Source of the DNA: Eubacteriales bacterium
GTDB lineage: Bacteria > Bacillota > Clostridia > Acetivibrionales > JANLFN01
Direction of reading: 5' to 3'
Assembly (NCBI GenBank): GCA_024655885.1
Contig: JANLFN010000001.1
Location: 392,858-456,857 of the forward strand
DNA: 64,000 nt
In this document: positions 27,994 through 37,352 of the stretch, one piece after another
How the letters are laid out: the number at the start of each line of letters is the position of its first letter
Position numbering within the stretch: the stretch's first letter is position 1
Made by a program: the position numbers and the translations under genes
The notes under the pieces: generated by a model
Database searches by the model: none
The model's input: only the letters and a program-made list of their open reading frames with translations
Told to the model about the DNA's origin: nothing

Positions 27994-29235
27994 TTAACCT
28001 TTTTCCTTCTCATCCGCTTTGCGCCTTAACATGGTATATTCCTCCACAGGTCTATCCATAGGCATATAAACCGTCATTTGAGGGTGGGGTGCAACACGGA
28101 TATCCTCATTTTCCGCGTTTTTCATCCATTTTATTTTTTGTACATAAAAGGGACCTTTCGGTCTGACTACCTCCATCTCCTCTCCGCAAAACATCCTGTT
28201 CCTCTGTTCAACCTCTGCGATCCCGGTAGCCTCATCATAGGCCTTAACCAGTCCGATAAAGTCATACTCCCTTATATAGGAACTGGTGTGGTAAATTTGA
28301 TCCTCTCCCGTGGGTTTGCCCAGGTAAAATCCCGTTGTATATTCCCTGTGGCTGGCTTTGGATATCTCCTCAAGCCAATTCCTGTTGAAACGATAGTTGC
28401 CAGGGTTGTCATAATATGCGTCGATGGCCTCCCTATAGGCTTTAACAACAGTGGCCACGTAAAATGAGCTCTTCATCCTGCCTTCAATTTTTAAGCTGGA
28501 AACGCCGCTTTCAATGATCTGGGGAATATATTCAATCATGCAAAGGTCTTTAGAGTTATATATAAAAGTTCCCCTTTCATTTTCATACACCGACATGTAT
28601 TCACCGGGCCTTTTTTCTTCCATCAAGTAGTATTTCCACCTGCAGGGGTGAGCACAGAGACCCCGGTTTGAATCCCGTCCCGCCATATAGTTGCTTAAAA
28701 GGCAGCGGCCTGAATATGAAATACACATGGCACCATGGACAAATATCTCAAGTTCAAGCCCCTCCGGTGTATTTTCTCTGATCTCCCCAATTTCCTTTAA
28801 TGAAAGCTCTCTCGCCAGAATAACTCGCTTTATCCCATGCCTGTACCAGAACTCCGCACTTTTCCAGTTGGTATTATTGGCCTGGGTGCTGAGGTGAATT
28901 TCCATTCCGGCCGCATTTTCCTTGACTAAGGAATATACGCCGGGATCCGACAATATGACTGCATCCGCCCCTAATTCTTCAATTTCCTTCACATAGGCCG
29001 GCATAGCTTTTAAATCTTCGTTATGCGGGATGATATTGAGGGTGACATATACTTTCTTCCCATGCAAATGAGCAAATTTTATGCCTTCTCTCATGTCCTG
29101 CCGGTCAAAATTATCCGCATAGGCCCGTAAACTATACTCTTCTCCGCCTATGTACACCGCATCGGCCCCATAGATGACCGCCATTTTCAGTTTTTCCAGG
29201 CTGCCTGCGGGAGCAAGCAGTTCCACTTTATTCAT
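27994..29235 (-). CDS. trhP: U32 peptidase-like tRNA hydroxylation protein
   Basis: A 413-residue peptidase U32 family protein. It has the family opening VELLAPAGSLEKLKMAVIYGADAVYIGG and the Cys-rich signature MCISYSGRCLLSNYMAGRDSN followed by GLCAHPCRWKY. U32 proteins of this type (YrrO in B. subtilis, TrhP in E. coli) are needed to hydroxylate U34 of tRNA wobble positions with prephenate. Here it follows a TrmR-like methyltransferase and mltG in the same order as B. subtilis yrrL-yrrM-yrrN/O, which supports that role. Confidence 0.85.
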   Translation of the reverse strand: MNKVELLAPAGSLEKLKMAVIYGADAVYIGGEEYSLRAYADNFDRQDMREGIKFAHLHGKKVYVTLNIIPHNEDLKAMPAYVKEIEELGADAVILSDPGVYSLVKENAAGMEIHLSTQANNTNWKSAEFWYRHGIKRVILARELSLKEIGEIRENTPEGLELEIFVHGAMCISYSGRCLLSNYMAGRDSNRGLCAHPCRWKYYLMEEKRPGEYMSVYENERGTFIYNSKDLCMIEYIPQIIESGVSSLKIEGRMKSSFYVATVVKAYREAIDAYYDNPGNYRFNRNWLEEISKASHREYTTGFYLGKPTGEDQIYHTSSYIREYDFIGLVKAYDEATGIAEVEQRNRMFCGEEMEVVRPKGPFYVQKIKWMKNAENEDIRVAPHPQMTVYMPMDRPVEEYTMLRRKADEKEKG

Positions 29236-29244
29236 AGACCCACC

Positions 29245-29883
29245 TCATTTTTTGTAGCTTATGGCCACTCCGTCTCCGATAGGGATAAGGCTTGTCTCAA
29301 GGTCCTCATTTTTGTTAATTAGCTCCAGATAACTTCTCATCCTTTGAACAATGGTTTTTTGTCGCCGCACCACCAGGCGGTCGCTGGCCACCATACCCTT
29401 GTACAGCACATTATCTGAAACCAGCAATCCGCCCTGGTTCAGCATTCGAAGGCACTCCGGAAGAAATTCTCCGTATTGTCCTTTGGCGGCATCAAGAAAA
29501 ATCATATCGTATTTTTTGTCCAGACATCTCAAAACCTCTATGGCATCCCCGGTGATAACATGGATAACGTCTTCCAATCCCGCTTTTTTGATGTTTTGTT
29601 TAGCTATGTCGACCATGATTTCATACCGGTCTATTGTGTCGATTTTCCCTCCGGGCTTTAAAACCCCGGACAGCAAAATAGCCGAGTATCCGATAGCTGT
29701 ACCCAGTTCCAGGATGCGCCCGGGTTTCAGCAGCCTCCCCAGGACAAGCAGCAGTCTGGCTACCTCCGGTTGCACAATGGGTACATGATTTTCCGCCGCA
29801 AAGCTTTCAAGCTCTTTGAGTATCCCGCCGCTTTCTTTTATAGTTTTCCTGATATATTCATTTATATAATCATAACAAATCAT
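29245..29883 (-). CDS. trmR: tRNA 5-hydroxyuridine methyltransferase (TrmR/YrrM-like O-methyltransferase)
   Basis: A class I SAM methyltransferase of 212 residues related to the catechol O-methyltransferase group. The SAM-binding motif is RILELGTAIGYSAILLS, followed by GKIDTIDRYE, and YDMIFLDAAKGQY carries the metal-linked acidic residues. Adjacent trhP and mltG reproduce the B. subtilis yrr order, where YrrM methylates 5-hydroxyuridine at position 34 to 5-methoxyuridine. The assignment rests on family plus context. Confidence 0.83.
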   Translation of the reverse strand: MICYDYINEYIRKTIKESGGILKELESFAAENHVPIVQPEVARLLLVLGRLLKPGRILELGTAIGYSAILLSGVLKPGGKIDTIDRYEIMVDIAKQNIKKAGLEDVIHVITGDAIEVLRCLDKKYDMIFLDAAKGQYGEFLPECLRMLNQGGLLVSDNVLYKGMVASDRLVVRRQKTIVQRMRSYLELINKNEDLETSLIPIGDGVAISYKK

Positions 29884-29940
29884 GTCCGTCTCCTTATAGA
29901 CATCACACTTAAATGCATTATATTAAAAAGCCAAACTTAT

Positions 29941-29967
29941 AAAAATTGTGAGGTTTTGCCCTCACAA
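29941..29967 (-). terminator. Terminator after mltG
   Basis: TTGTGAGG (29946-29953) pairs with CCTCACAA (29960-29967) around a 6-base loop, and the minus-strand transcript continues TTTTTATAAG. Confidence 0.8.
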
Positions 29968-29994
29968 CTTTTGCATTACAAAGACTTTGCACTT

Positions 29995-31200
29995 TTAATG
30001 CAGTGCGTTTTGCCGCACAGCCCTGTTATGGTCTCTCAGGGTCTCGGAAAAAACATGGTTTCCGCTTTGGTCCTTGTTGGCAACAAAATACACCGCTTTC
30101 GTTTCTTCCGGGTGCAAAGCCGCTTCAATGGATGCCTTCCCGGGGCAGCATATGGGACCCGGCGGCAGCCCCGTAAACTTATATGTGTTGTACGGGTCGT
30201 TGATTGCCGTATCCTTGTCGGTTATAATGCCCTTCTGAATCCTTTTTTTGTTTTCATCGGAGGTATCCGTGTTTTTGTACAGGTATATATATTGGATGGT
30301 GGCACAGGACTCCAATCTTCTTGGCGCACCGTACCTGCCCGTTAAACGGTTATAAAACACCCCCGCTATTTTTGCCCTTTCAGCGTCGTTTTTTGCTTCC
30401 CTTTCAATGATGGAGGCAAGGGTTATAACCATATCCACATTCATATTCAAACCGTATTTTTTAAACCTATCGTTTAATTTATTTATTTCATCCTGGTATT
30501 GGGGTCCCAGCCTTACAGCAAAATTCTCAAGCATTTTTCTAACAATTTCCTCTTCTCCTGCGGCAAGGCTGAACTCATATGTATCGGGGAACAGATATCC
30601 CTCCAGCCTGTTTTCCCTTTGGGGGATATCCTTCAAAACCGCAAAGTCCTTTAAGTCCATAGACTCAGCCGCTTTGTCGAATTTTTCCCTGTCCACAAGC
30701 TTTTTTTGAACCAGCAGGTCCACAATCTGGCCGTAAGTTTTTCCTTCCACTATTGTAACCCTGATACTTTGCGGCTTACCGGCCAGTATTCTCATGATCC
30801 TGTTATAGCTCGACACCACATGGGTGGGTTTGTTGCGGTCAGGGTCCCTATCCAGGATATGTATCCCTGACTGGTACATGCCGTCATAACCGTAGATCCG
30901 GGAAAGTATTTTAAACAGGTAGGGATATTGGACGATTCCCTTTTCCTTTAACAAATTGGCAATAGAAGCCGTATTGGAATTAACAGGTATTTCTATAGGA
31001 ATTCCGTTCTGCAGATTGGCCTCTGCAGCCGCTTCCTTCGCATTACTCCTGTTAAGCCCTGTAATATAATTATAAGATGCTATTGCGCACAATCCGGCGG
31101 CAAGACCTACAACAAGGATGACCAGCCATAAAACGCCTTTTTTCCTTCTCTTTGTTCCAGGCCCGTGTTTTTTTCCCAAGCAGGCTTTCACTCCACTCAT
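29995..31200 (-). CDS. mltG: Endolytic murein transglycosylase MltG
   Basis: MltG cuts nascent glycan strands and sets their length. After a basic cytoplasmic start, one membrane helix spans about residues 24-45. The periplasm-facing part has a LysM-like region, then the YceG domain with ITLASIIEREAKNDAERAKIAGVFYNRL-type sequence including the catalytic Glu, and TYKFTGLPPGPICCPG, AALHPEET near the end. Length 401 is typical. It lies downstream of typA and upstream of trmR. Confidence 0.93.
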   Translation of the reverse strand: MSGVKACLGKKHGPGTKRRKKGVLWLVILVVGLAAGLCAIASYNYITGLNRSNAKEAAAEANLQNGIPIEIPVNSNTASIANLLKEKGIVQYPYLFKILSRIYGYDGMYQSGIHILDRDPDRNKPTHVVSSYNRIMRILAGKPQSIRVTIVEGKTYGQIVDLLVQKKLVDREKFDKAAESMDLKDFAVLKDIPQRENRLEGYLFPDTYEFSLAAGEEEIVRKMLENFAVRLGPQYQDEINKLNDRFKKYGLNMNVDMVITLASIIEREAKNDAERAKIAGVFYNRLTGRYGAPRRLESCATIQYIYLYKNTDTSDENKKRIQKGIITDKDTAINDPYNTYKFTGLPPGPICCPGKASIEAALHPEETKAVYFVANKDQSGNHVFSETLRDHNRAVRQNALH

Positions 31201-31236
31201 CCGGTACAGGGAAAGGTTAAGATAAAAAACAGCCTT

Positions 31237-33069
31237 TTATCCCAATTTGCGGTTCTTTGCTTCCGCCTTCGCCCTTTGTTCGGTGTCCAGTATCCTTTTC
31301 CTCAATCGGATATTTTTAGGGGTTACCTCAACCAGCTCATCCTCCGCTATAAACTCCAGGGCCTGTTCAAGGCTCAATATGACGGGAGGAGTCAGCCTCA
31401 AAGCCTCATCCGATCCTGAGGCCCTCAAATTGGTGACGTGCTTTTTCTTGCAGACATTCACCACAATATCCTCCTGTCTGGAGTTCTCACCCACAATCAT
31501 CCCCTCATATACCCTTACTCCGGGAGAAATAAACAGTGAGCCTCTTTCCTGGGCATTATACAGGCCGTAAGTAACCGCCTCTCCATCCTCCCACGCAATG
31601 ATGGACCCCCTGGTTCTATCCGAAATATCCCCTTTGTAGGGTTCAAAGCCATGGAAGATATGATTCATTATACCATTTCCCTTGGTATCCGTCAAAAATT
31701 CAGACCTGTAGCCGATGAGCCCCCGGGCGGGAATTTTAAACTCAAGCCTCACATAGCCCTGGGCAGCCGAGTGCATGTTGACCATCTCAGCCTTCCTCAC
31801 TCCCAGCTTCTCCATCACAACTCCCATAAACTCCTCGGGCACATCGATAATGAGGTACTCTACAGGCTCATATACGGTACCGTTCACTTCTTTTAAAATA
31901 ACCTTGGGCTTTGACACCTGGAATTCATAGCCCTGCCTTCTCATGGTCTCGATAAGGATGGACAGGTGAAGCTCTCCTCTTCCGGAAACCTTGAAGGTAT
32001 CCGCCGAATCGGTCTCCTCCACTCTAAGGCTTAAATTTGTTTCCAGTTCTTTAAAAAGTCTGTCCCTCAAGTGCCTCGACGTCACATAAGTTCCCTCCCG
32101 GCCTGCAAAGGGACTGTTGTTTACGCTGAAGTTCATTGAAATGGTAGGCTCGTCTATGTCCACAAAGGGGAGAGGTTCAGGGCTGTCGGGGTCACAGATG
32201 GTTTCACCGATGGTTATGTCCCCTACGCCCGATACCGCAACGATGTCTCCCAGGGCCGCCTCCAATGAATCCACCCTTTTCAGCCCTTCAAACATATACA
32301 GCCTGCCGATTTTTATATTTTGGAACGTACCGTCTTTTCTGCATATGACTGCTTGCTGTCCTGTCCTGATAATTCCCCTTTCCACTCTTCCGATGGCTAT
32401 CCTGCCCACGTAATCATCGTAGTCGATGCTGGAAACCAGAAGCTGCAGGGGCTTATCCATAAAGCCTTTCGGGGCGGGCACCTTTTCAACAATGGTGTCG
32501 AACAAGGGCTTCAGGTCTTTGGGTTGGTCCTCCAGGTCAAGGACCGCCACCCCATCCTTTGAAGACGCGTAAACAATAGGGAAGTCCAGCTGCTCGTCGT
32601 TCGCTCCCAATTCAATAAAAAGCTCTAAAATCTCGTCGATAACCTCATGGGGCCTTGCTTCAGGCCTGTCAATCTTATTCACCACAACAACGGGCTTTAA
32701 ATTGAACTGCAGTGCCTTTCTCAATACAAAACGCGTTTGCGGCATGGGACCCTCAAAAGCATCTACAAGAAGAAGAACCCCGTCCACCATTTTTAAAACA
32801 CGTTCCACTTCCCCGCCGAAATCCGCGTGTCCGGGAGTATCCACTATGTTGATCTTTATTCCTTGATAGGTGACAGCCGTATTTTTAGCAAGAATGGTAA
32901 TGCCCCTCTCTCTTTCCAGGTCGTTGGAGTCCATTACCCTCTCCTGCACCTGTTCATTTTCCCTAAAAATTCCGCTCTGCTTCAACATTCCGTCCACCAG
33001 GGTTGTCTTACCGTGGTCAACATGGGCGATAATGGCTATATTTCTTATGTTTTCTCTGGCCTGTTCCAC
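31237..33069 (-). CDS. typA: Translational GTPase TypA/BipA
   Basis: TypA is a ribosome-associated GTPase needed for assembly and stress growth. The G domain opens with IAIIAHVDHGKTTLVDGML and continues with ERERGITILAKNTAV, DTPGHADFGGEVERVL and VVNKIDRPEARP. EF-G-like domains and the BipA-specific C-terminal domain follow, with SRQEDIVVNVCKKKHVTN and ARGLIGYRSEFLTDT. Length 610 is standard. A strong promoter lies 64 bases upstream. Confidence 0.97.
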   Translation of the reverse strand: MEQARENIRNIAIIAHVDHGKTTLVDGMLKQSGIFRENEQVQERVMDSNDLERERGITILAKNTAVTYQGIKINIVDTPGHADFGGEVERVLKMVDGVLLLVDAFEGPMPQTRFVLRKALQFNLKPVVVVNKIDRPEARPHEVIDEILELFIELGANDEQLDFPIVYASSKDGVAVLDLEDQPKDLKPLFDTIVEKVPAPKGFMDKPLQLLVSSIDYDDYVGRIAIGRVERGIIRTGQQAVICRKDGTFQNIKIGRLYMFEGLKRVDSLEAALGDIVAVSGVGDITIGETICDPDSPEPLPFVDIDEPTISMNFSVNNSPFAGREGTYVTSRHLRDRLFKELETNLSLRVEETDSADTFKVSGRGELHLSILIETMRRQGYEFQVSKPKVILKEVNGTVYEPVEYLIIDVPEEFMGVVMEKLGVRKAEMVNMHSAAQGYVRLEFKIPARGLIGYRSEFLTDTKGNGIMNHIFHGFEPYKGDISDRTRGSIIAWEDGEAVTYGLYNAQERGSLFISPGVRVYEGMIVGENSRQEDIVVNVCKKKHVTNLRASGSDEALRLTPPVILSLEQALEFIAEDELVEVTPKNIRLRKRILDTEQRAKAEAKNRKLG

Positions 33070-33132
33070 TAAAATTCCCCTTTATTATGTCAATTTAATG
33101 AATAATTATTATGTCCTATAATGAACATAACT

Positions 33133-33161
33133 ATTCTAAATTATGGCTAAGGTATTGTCAA
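33133..33161 (-). promoter_or_regulatory. Sigma-A promoter of typA
   Basis: TTGACA (33161-33156), a 17-base spacer and TAGAAT (33138-33133) on the minus strand, about 65 bases upstream of typA. Confidence 0.75.
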
Positions 33162-33279
33162 CTGTGATCAGAAAGCCGGGAGCTGTAAATTTTATGTTCG
33201 CAGTGGCGAGGGGGTTAAATGAAAAAAGCGCTTCCGCAAGCATCTGGCACTTAACGGACGCGCATTTGCCACCATCATT

Positions 33280-35658
33280 TCATTTCAACTCTGCGATGGT
33301 CACACCCCATTCCCCTTCCCCGTATTTACCCAATCTGAAGGACTTTACATGAGGATTTGACCTTAAAAGCTGGTGTATGCCGTTCCTCAGCACTCCCGTG
33401 CCCTTGCCGTGTATGATCATAATCTCGCGCAGTCCGGCAATACTTGCATCATCCAGGTACTTATCCACACTCTCCATGGCATCGTCTAAGGTAGAACCCC
33501 GTAAATCTATTTCAGCAGAGATATGGCTTGACTTGGAAACGCTTATTCTGCCCAGCCCTGTTTTTTGTATCTCGTTCCTTTGCTCTTGGATTTTTCTTAA
33601 ATTCGATATGTGAACATTAATTTTCATTATCCCGGCCTGGACCAACGTTTCGCCATCCTTATCCGGCGGGTTCAGGACCACGCCCTTCTGATTCAGGTTG
33701 ACAATCAAGACATCGTCTCCGGGCTTCAGATTATTCGGAGGCTGTGTCAATCCCTGCCTCGGCACAAGAGTCTCCGAAAGTGTTTCCTCTATCCCGTTTA
33801 TTTTATTCCGCAGGGCTGCCCTCACTTCTTCCGCCGCTTTATTCCTCTCGGAAGCCTCCTGTTCCTTTTCAAGCTGTCTTATTCTGGCAAGCATGCTTTC
33901 CGATTCGGCCTTTGTTTCCTGCAGGATCCTCCGGGCTTCCTCTCTGGCTTCTTTGAGTATTTTAGCCCTATTGGACTCAATTTTGCTTTTTTCCTCTTCA
34001 AGCGCCCTTTTTATTTTCTCTATTTCAAGCCGGTAACTTTCTGCTTTGATTTTCTCTTTTTCCGCTTCGCTGCGGTTCTTTTCAATATTCATCAGCAGGT
34101 CTTCAAACCTTATATCCTCCTGGGTGAGGAACTCTTTTGCCTTATCCAAAACAGATTCTTTCAAGCCAAGCCTTCTTGAGATGGCAAAAGCGTTGCTTTT
34201 CCCGGGAACCCCTATAAGAAGCTTGTAGGTCGGCTTCAAAGTATCCACGTCAAACTCGCAGCACGCGTTTTCAACACCCTTCGTGGACAGGGCATACACC
34301 TTCAGCTCACTGTAGTGGGTGGTGGCCACGGTAATGGCACCTGCTTCATGGAGGTTCTCAAGGATGGCCATCGCCAGAGCCGCGCCCTCGGTAGGGTCGG
34401 TGCCCGCCCCCAGCTCATCAAAAAGGACCAGAGACCGGTGACCCGCATTCTCTAAAATTTCCACGATGTTTTTCATGTGGGAGGAAAAAGTGCTCAGGCT
34501 CTGCTCGATGCTCTGCTCGTCCCCTATATCCGCAAATATTCTGTCGTACAGGCTTATCTGCGTCCCTTCGCTGGCAGGAATGTGCAACCCTGCCTGGGTC
34601 ATGAGCGTAAACAGGCCCACGGTTTTCAAGGTCACCGTCTTGCCGCCTGTATTGGGGCCTGTGACCACAAGAGTTTTAAACTCATCTCCTATCCAGAAAT
34701 CGATAGGCACCACGGTTTTTGGGTCCAGGAGAGGATGCCTGCCTTTCTTTATAACCGTAAATCCACAGTCGTTGATCCCGGGGCATATGCAGTTCAAATC
34801 CAAACTGAACCTGGCCTTGGCAAAAATAAAGTCAAGCTTCGCCAAAATGGCAATATTGGACATAAGCTCGTTCAATATACTTTCAACATCTGCCGTCAGT
34901 TCCCTGAGAATCCGCTCTATTTCCAGCTGTTCTTTAATCTTCAGCTGCTTTATTTCATTATTGGCTTCCACCACGGCCATGGGCTCAATAAAAATTGTGG
35001 CCCCGCTGGAGGAGGAATCATGGACAAGACCTGGGATTTCGCTCCGGTGCTCCTGCTTTACGGGCACAACATACCTGCCGTCTCGGATGGTGACAATGGA
35101 TTCCTGCATGTACTTCTGGTATTTTGTTGATTTTATTATATCGTTGAGCCTATCCCTTATAGAGTTTTGGAGATTCAGCACCTGTCTTCTTATGCTGGCC
35201 AATGCGGGGCTGGCATTATCCGAAATTTCCTCTTCACTTAAAATTGAAAGCCTGATTTTTTCCTCAATCCGCCTATGGGGCACAAGGCAGTTAATGAGCT
35301 CACTTACGGCATTGCCGTCTTCCATGGCCGCACCGTCCAGTGCATAGCTTTTCAGGTTTCTGCTTGCCCTGAGTGTATCCGCCACCTTCAGCAGTTCTCC
35401 GGGACTTAGAACAGCCCCTACCTTCACCCGTTTCAGGCTGTCCCTGATATCATGGACACCCCCTAAAGGCGGGCTGCCTTTCCTGGAGATGAAGCTTACT
35501 CCGTCGCTTGTCTCCTTAAGGAGGTTTAGAATTTTTGAAAAATCTCTTTCGGGCAGGAGTGAAGCCGCCATTTCTTTTCCAAGCTCCGAAGCGGCCAGAT
35601 TCATTACCCTCATTACGATTTTGTCGAATTCCAAGACCCTTATTGCTTTTTCGAACAT
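33280..35658 (-). CDS. mutS2: MutS2 ATPase / Smr endonuclease
   Basis: MutS2 suppresses homologous recombination or, in B. subtilis, rescues collided ribosomes. The MutS ATPase core has the Walker A VVTGPNTGGKTVTLKT, the ABC-like loop region and SLVLFDELGAGTDPTEGAALA. A long Glu/Lys/Arg coiled coil follows, then a C-terminal Smr domain with EIDLRGSTLDDAMESVDKYL and IIHGKGTGVLRNGI. Length 792 matches the family. It follows cooT by about 20 bases. Confidence 0.96.
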   Translation of the reverse strand: MFEKAIRVLEFDKIVMRVMNLAASELGKEMAASLLPERDFSKILNLLKETSDGVSFISRKGSPPLGGVHDIRDSLKRVKVGAVLSPGELLKVADTLRASRNLKSYALDGAAMEDGNAVSELINCLVPHRRIEEKIRLSILSEEEISDNASPALASIRRQVLNLQNSIRDRLNDIIKSTKYQKYMQESIVTIRDGRYVVPVKQEHRSEIPGLVHDSSSSGATIFIEPMAVVEANNEIKQLKIKEQLEIERILRELTADVESILNELMSNIAILAKLDFIFAKARFSLDLNCICPGINDCGFTVIKKGRHPLLDPKTVVPIDFWIGDEFKTLVVTGPNTGGKTVTLKTVGLFTLMTQAGLHIPASEGTQISLYDRIFADIGDEQSIEQSLSTFSSHMKNIVEILENAGHRSLVLFDELGAGTDPTEGAALAMAILENLHEAGAITVATTHYSELKVYALSTKGVENACCEFDVDTLKPTYKLLIGVPGKSNAFAISRRLGLKESVLDKAKEFLTQEDIRFEDLLMNIEKNRSEAEKEKIKAESYRLEIEKIKRALEEEKSKIESNRAKILKEAREEARRILQETKAESESMLARIRQLEKEQEASERNKAAEEVRAALRNKINGIEETLSETLVPRQGLTQPPNNLKPGDDVLIVNLNQKGVVLNPPDKDGETLVQAGIMKINVHISNLRKIQEQRNEIQKTGLGRISVSKSSHISAEIDLRGSTLDDAMESVDKYLDDASIAGLREIMIIHGKGTGVLRNGIHQLLRSNPHVKSFRLGKYGEGEWGVTIAELK

Positions 35659-35677
35659 TAATAGGAAGTCCTCTTTC

Positions 35678-35866
35678 TTACTTTGCTAGAATAATTCGAT
35701 GATCTACCAGGGCCAGTTCCTTTATCCTGGCTTTCACTATTTTCCTCTGTCCAAAAATATTTTCCAGTATCAGCTTGTCATCCTCCGGGATTACCTTGTC
35801 AACTCCTTCGATCAGCAATGACATGCTCCCGTTTTCATCAACTAAATATGCATTTGCTTCACACAT
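35678..35866 (-). CDS. cooT: CooT-family small nickel-binding protein
   Basis: A 62-residue protein matching the CooT family, small dimeric nickel-binding proteins first known from carbon monoxide dehydrogenase maturation. It begins MCEANAYLVDENG with the Cys2 that ligates nickel in characterised members, and has LENIFGQRKIVKARIKEL and LVDHRIIL. It lies between a DUF3842 gene and mutS2. No carbon monoxide dehydrogenase gene is visible, but hypF at the window start also points to nickel enzymes. Confidence 0.82.
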   Translation of the reverse strand: MCEANAYLVDENGSMSLLIEGVDKVIPEDDKLILENIFGQRKIVKARIKELALVDHRIILAK

Positions 35867-35954
35867 GATATTTCACCTCATCCACAGAATTTGTTAACTT
35901 ATTGTTTTTCAAAAATATATAACCGCAAAAAACAGCCATATATCTTCCAAAGGC

Positions 35955-36362
35955 TTACAAAAGGCTTTTTACGATTGAAACCGCCCCATCAATGTGATGG
36001 GGTAAAGGTTCGTTTTTCACGCCCACAACTTCAATATTGCACCTGTTCAACGGTATCAATACCTTTTTGGCCGGACTTTCGGAAATGGCCTGGGCCATTA
36101 AAGGGGTAAGCTCGCCCATCATGGAGTTTGTGACAATAATGCCGATTCCCCCCAGAATCACATCTACCTTACCCGCATTATAGACAATTGCGTTTTCTCC
36201 GGAAGCCCCTTCATTCGCTCCGGCTTTTAACATCAAGGCGGTTGCAGCTGCATTGGTACCCAGGGCAATGATTTCCACGTCTTCAGCCAATTCCCTGCGC
36301 AGTTTTTCGACTATGGCTTTGCCTATACCCCCGCCCTGTCCGTCAATAACCGCAATCTTCAT
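35955..36362 (-). CDS. DUF3842 family protein
   Basis: A 135-residue protein with a Rossmann-like start, MKIAVIDGQGGGIGKAIVE, which resembles a dinucleotide-binding loop. NAAATALMLKAGANEGASGENAIV, VDVILGGIGIIVTNSMMGELTP and LIPLNRCNIEVVGV are further conserved-looking stretches. I recognise it as DUF3842, whose function is not established. The neighbouring cooT, Cys-rich protein and membrane protein genes lie in the same direction with short gaps, so they may act together in metal or redox handling. Confidence 0.78.
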   Translation of the reverse strand: MKIAVIDGQGGGIGKAIVEKLRRELAEDVEIIALGTNAAATALMLKAGANEGASGENAIVYNAGKVDVILGGIGIIVTNSMMGELTPLMAQAISESPAKKVLIPLNRCNIEVVGVKNEPLPHHIDGAVSIVKSLL

Positions 36363-36440
36363 TCAATTCCTCCCTTATTCCATAAATAGAATATAAGTTC
36401 AAGCACAAGCCGCTGCTTTATCCAATAAATATTTTTTTGC

Positions 36441-36611
36441 CTACCCTTTTATAAGGCCGGCTATTTTTAGTTCCGGCTTGGGGTACATCTCATGGTTGCA
36501 ATTAGGGTATTTTATTTTTTTACAGGACCTGCTCATAGGACAGCCTGCACATCCGCCTTTGCTTTGATTTACATCAAAAATGAGCCCACACATTTCACAT
36601 TTTAAATGCAT
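36441..36611 (-). CDS. 56-residue Cys-rich zinc-ribbon-like protein
   Basis: A short frame not usually called because of its length. It encodes 56 residues beginning MHLKCEMCGLIFDVNQ, with a CxxC at 5-8, CAGC at 21-24, Cys30 and Cys38 in CKKIKYPNC; six cysteines in all, a pattern suited to one or two zinc or iron sites. GGAGG lies four to five bases before the ATG. It sits upstream of DUF3842 and cooT on the same strand. I do not recognise a named family. Confidence in coding comes from the binding site, the cysteine spacing and operon position. Confidence 0.65.
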   Translation of the reverse strand: MHLKCEMCGLIFDVNQSKGGCAGCPMSRSCKKIKYPNCNHEMYPKPELKIAGLIKG

Positions 36612-36723
36612 CAATCCTCCGGCAGTTTTTCAACCGCATTTAAGGTTATTATATCATATTCATTGTTATTTAGTAAAAACATATATTTGTTATTTTTTTA
36701 AACTGTTTTGTAAGAATTCTCTA

Positions 36724-37257
36724 TTACAGTTTAATCCTCTTTCTGATTTTTTGATAATAATATTGAATAAAAAGGGAATAGACATAATCATACAGGAAAA
36801 AAACCACCTCGGAGGCCAGTATGACAGCCCAGACGGGGAATATCTCCAACCGGATAGGGTCAAAGGAAAGAACCTGCCGGGCAAAAAATATTGCCGCCAC
36901 CAGTACGGCATTAAAATATGCCGCTTTGAAAATATATTCAACCACCGGATTTTTTATTTTTTCTGCATAGAACTTTACTATTCCGTAGATCCCAAAAAAG
37001 GCTATATAAGAAAACAAGCCGCCCACATTCCCCCTCAAGGCCAAAAACGCCAGCATACAGGAAGCCGGATAAAAAACCCAGCCCGCTTTTATGCCGAATT
37101 CCATGAGAACGACGGCTATATAAAAGGAGCTCAAAACATAAAGGGACAATTTGCCGGTAGGGGATACAGCCGCAGCAAAGAGAGTCAGGGATGTAAGCGC
37201 AAGCAGTATTCCTCCCAGAGCAATTTTTCTGGCAGTAAAGGATTTGTTATCAGTCAT
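36724..37257 (-). CDS. Multi-pass membrane protein, unknown function (ECF S-component-like)
   Basis: A 177-residue integral membrane protein with about five or six hydrophobic segments. The first begins at IALGGILLALTSLTLFAAAV, and a basic C-terminus ends YYYQKIRKRIKL. The size and helix count resemble substrate-binding S components of ECF transporters or similar small membrane proteins, but no diagnostic motif is visible. It is upstream of the Cys-rich protein, DUF3842 and cooT on the same strand, which would fit metal or vitamin uptake. That is speculation. Confidence 0.7.
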   Translation of the reverse strand: MTDNKSFTARKIALGGILLALTSLTLFAAAVSPTGKLSLYVLSSFYIAVVLMEFGIKAGWVFYPASCMLAFLALRGNVGGLFSYIAFFGIYGIVKFYAEKIKNPVVEYIFKAAYFNAVLVAAIFFARQVLSFDPIRLEIFPVWAVILASEVVFFLYDYVYSLFIQYYYQKIRKRIKL

Positions 37258-37352
37258 ACCTACCTCTTTTTAGTGGCTAAGGCACATTAAAAGCTTTGCT
37301 TTCCAAGCCAATATGAGCCTATAAGCCTTAAACCATAAGCATTGAACCGCCT

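Noticed and set aside
34466..35347. 293-residue open frame on the plus strand
   Set aside because: Antisense to the conserved mutS2 core, with low-complexity Ser/Leu-rich translation.
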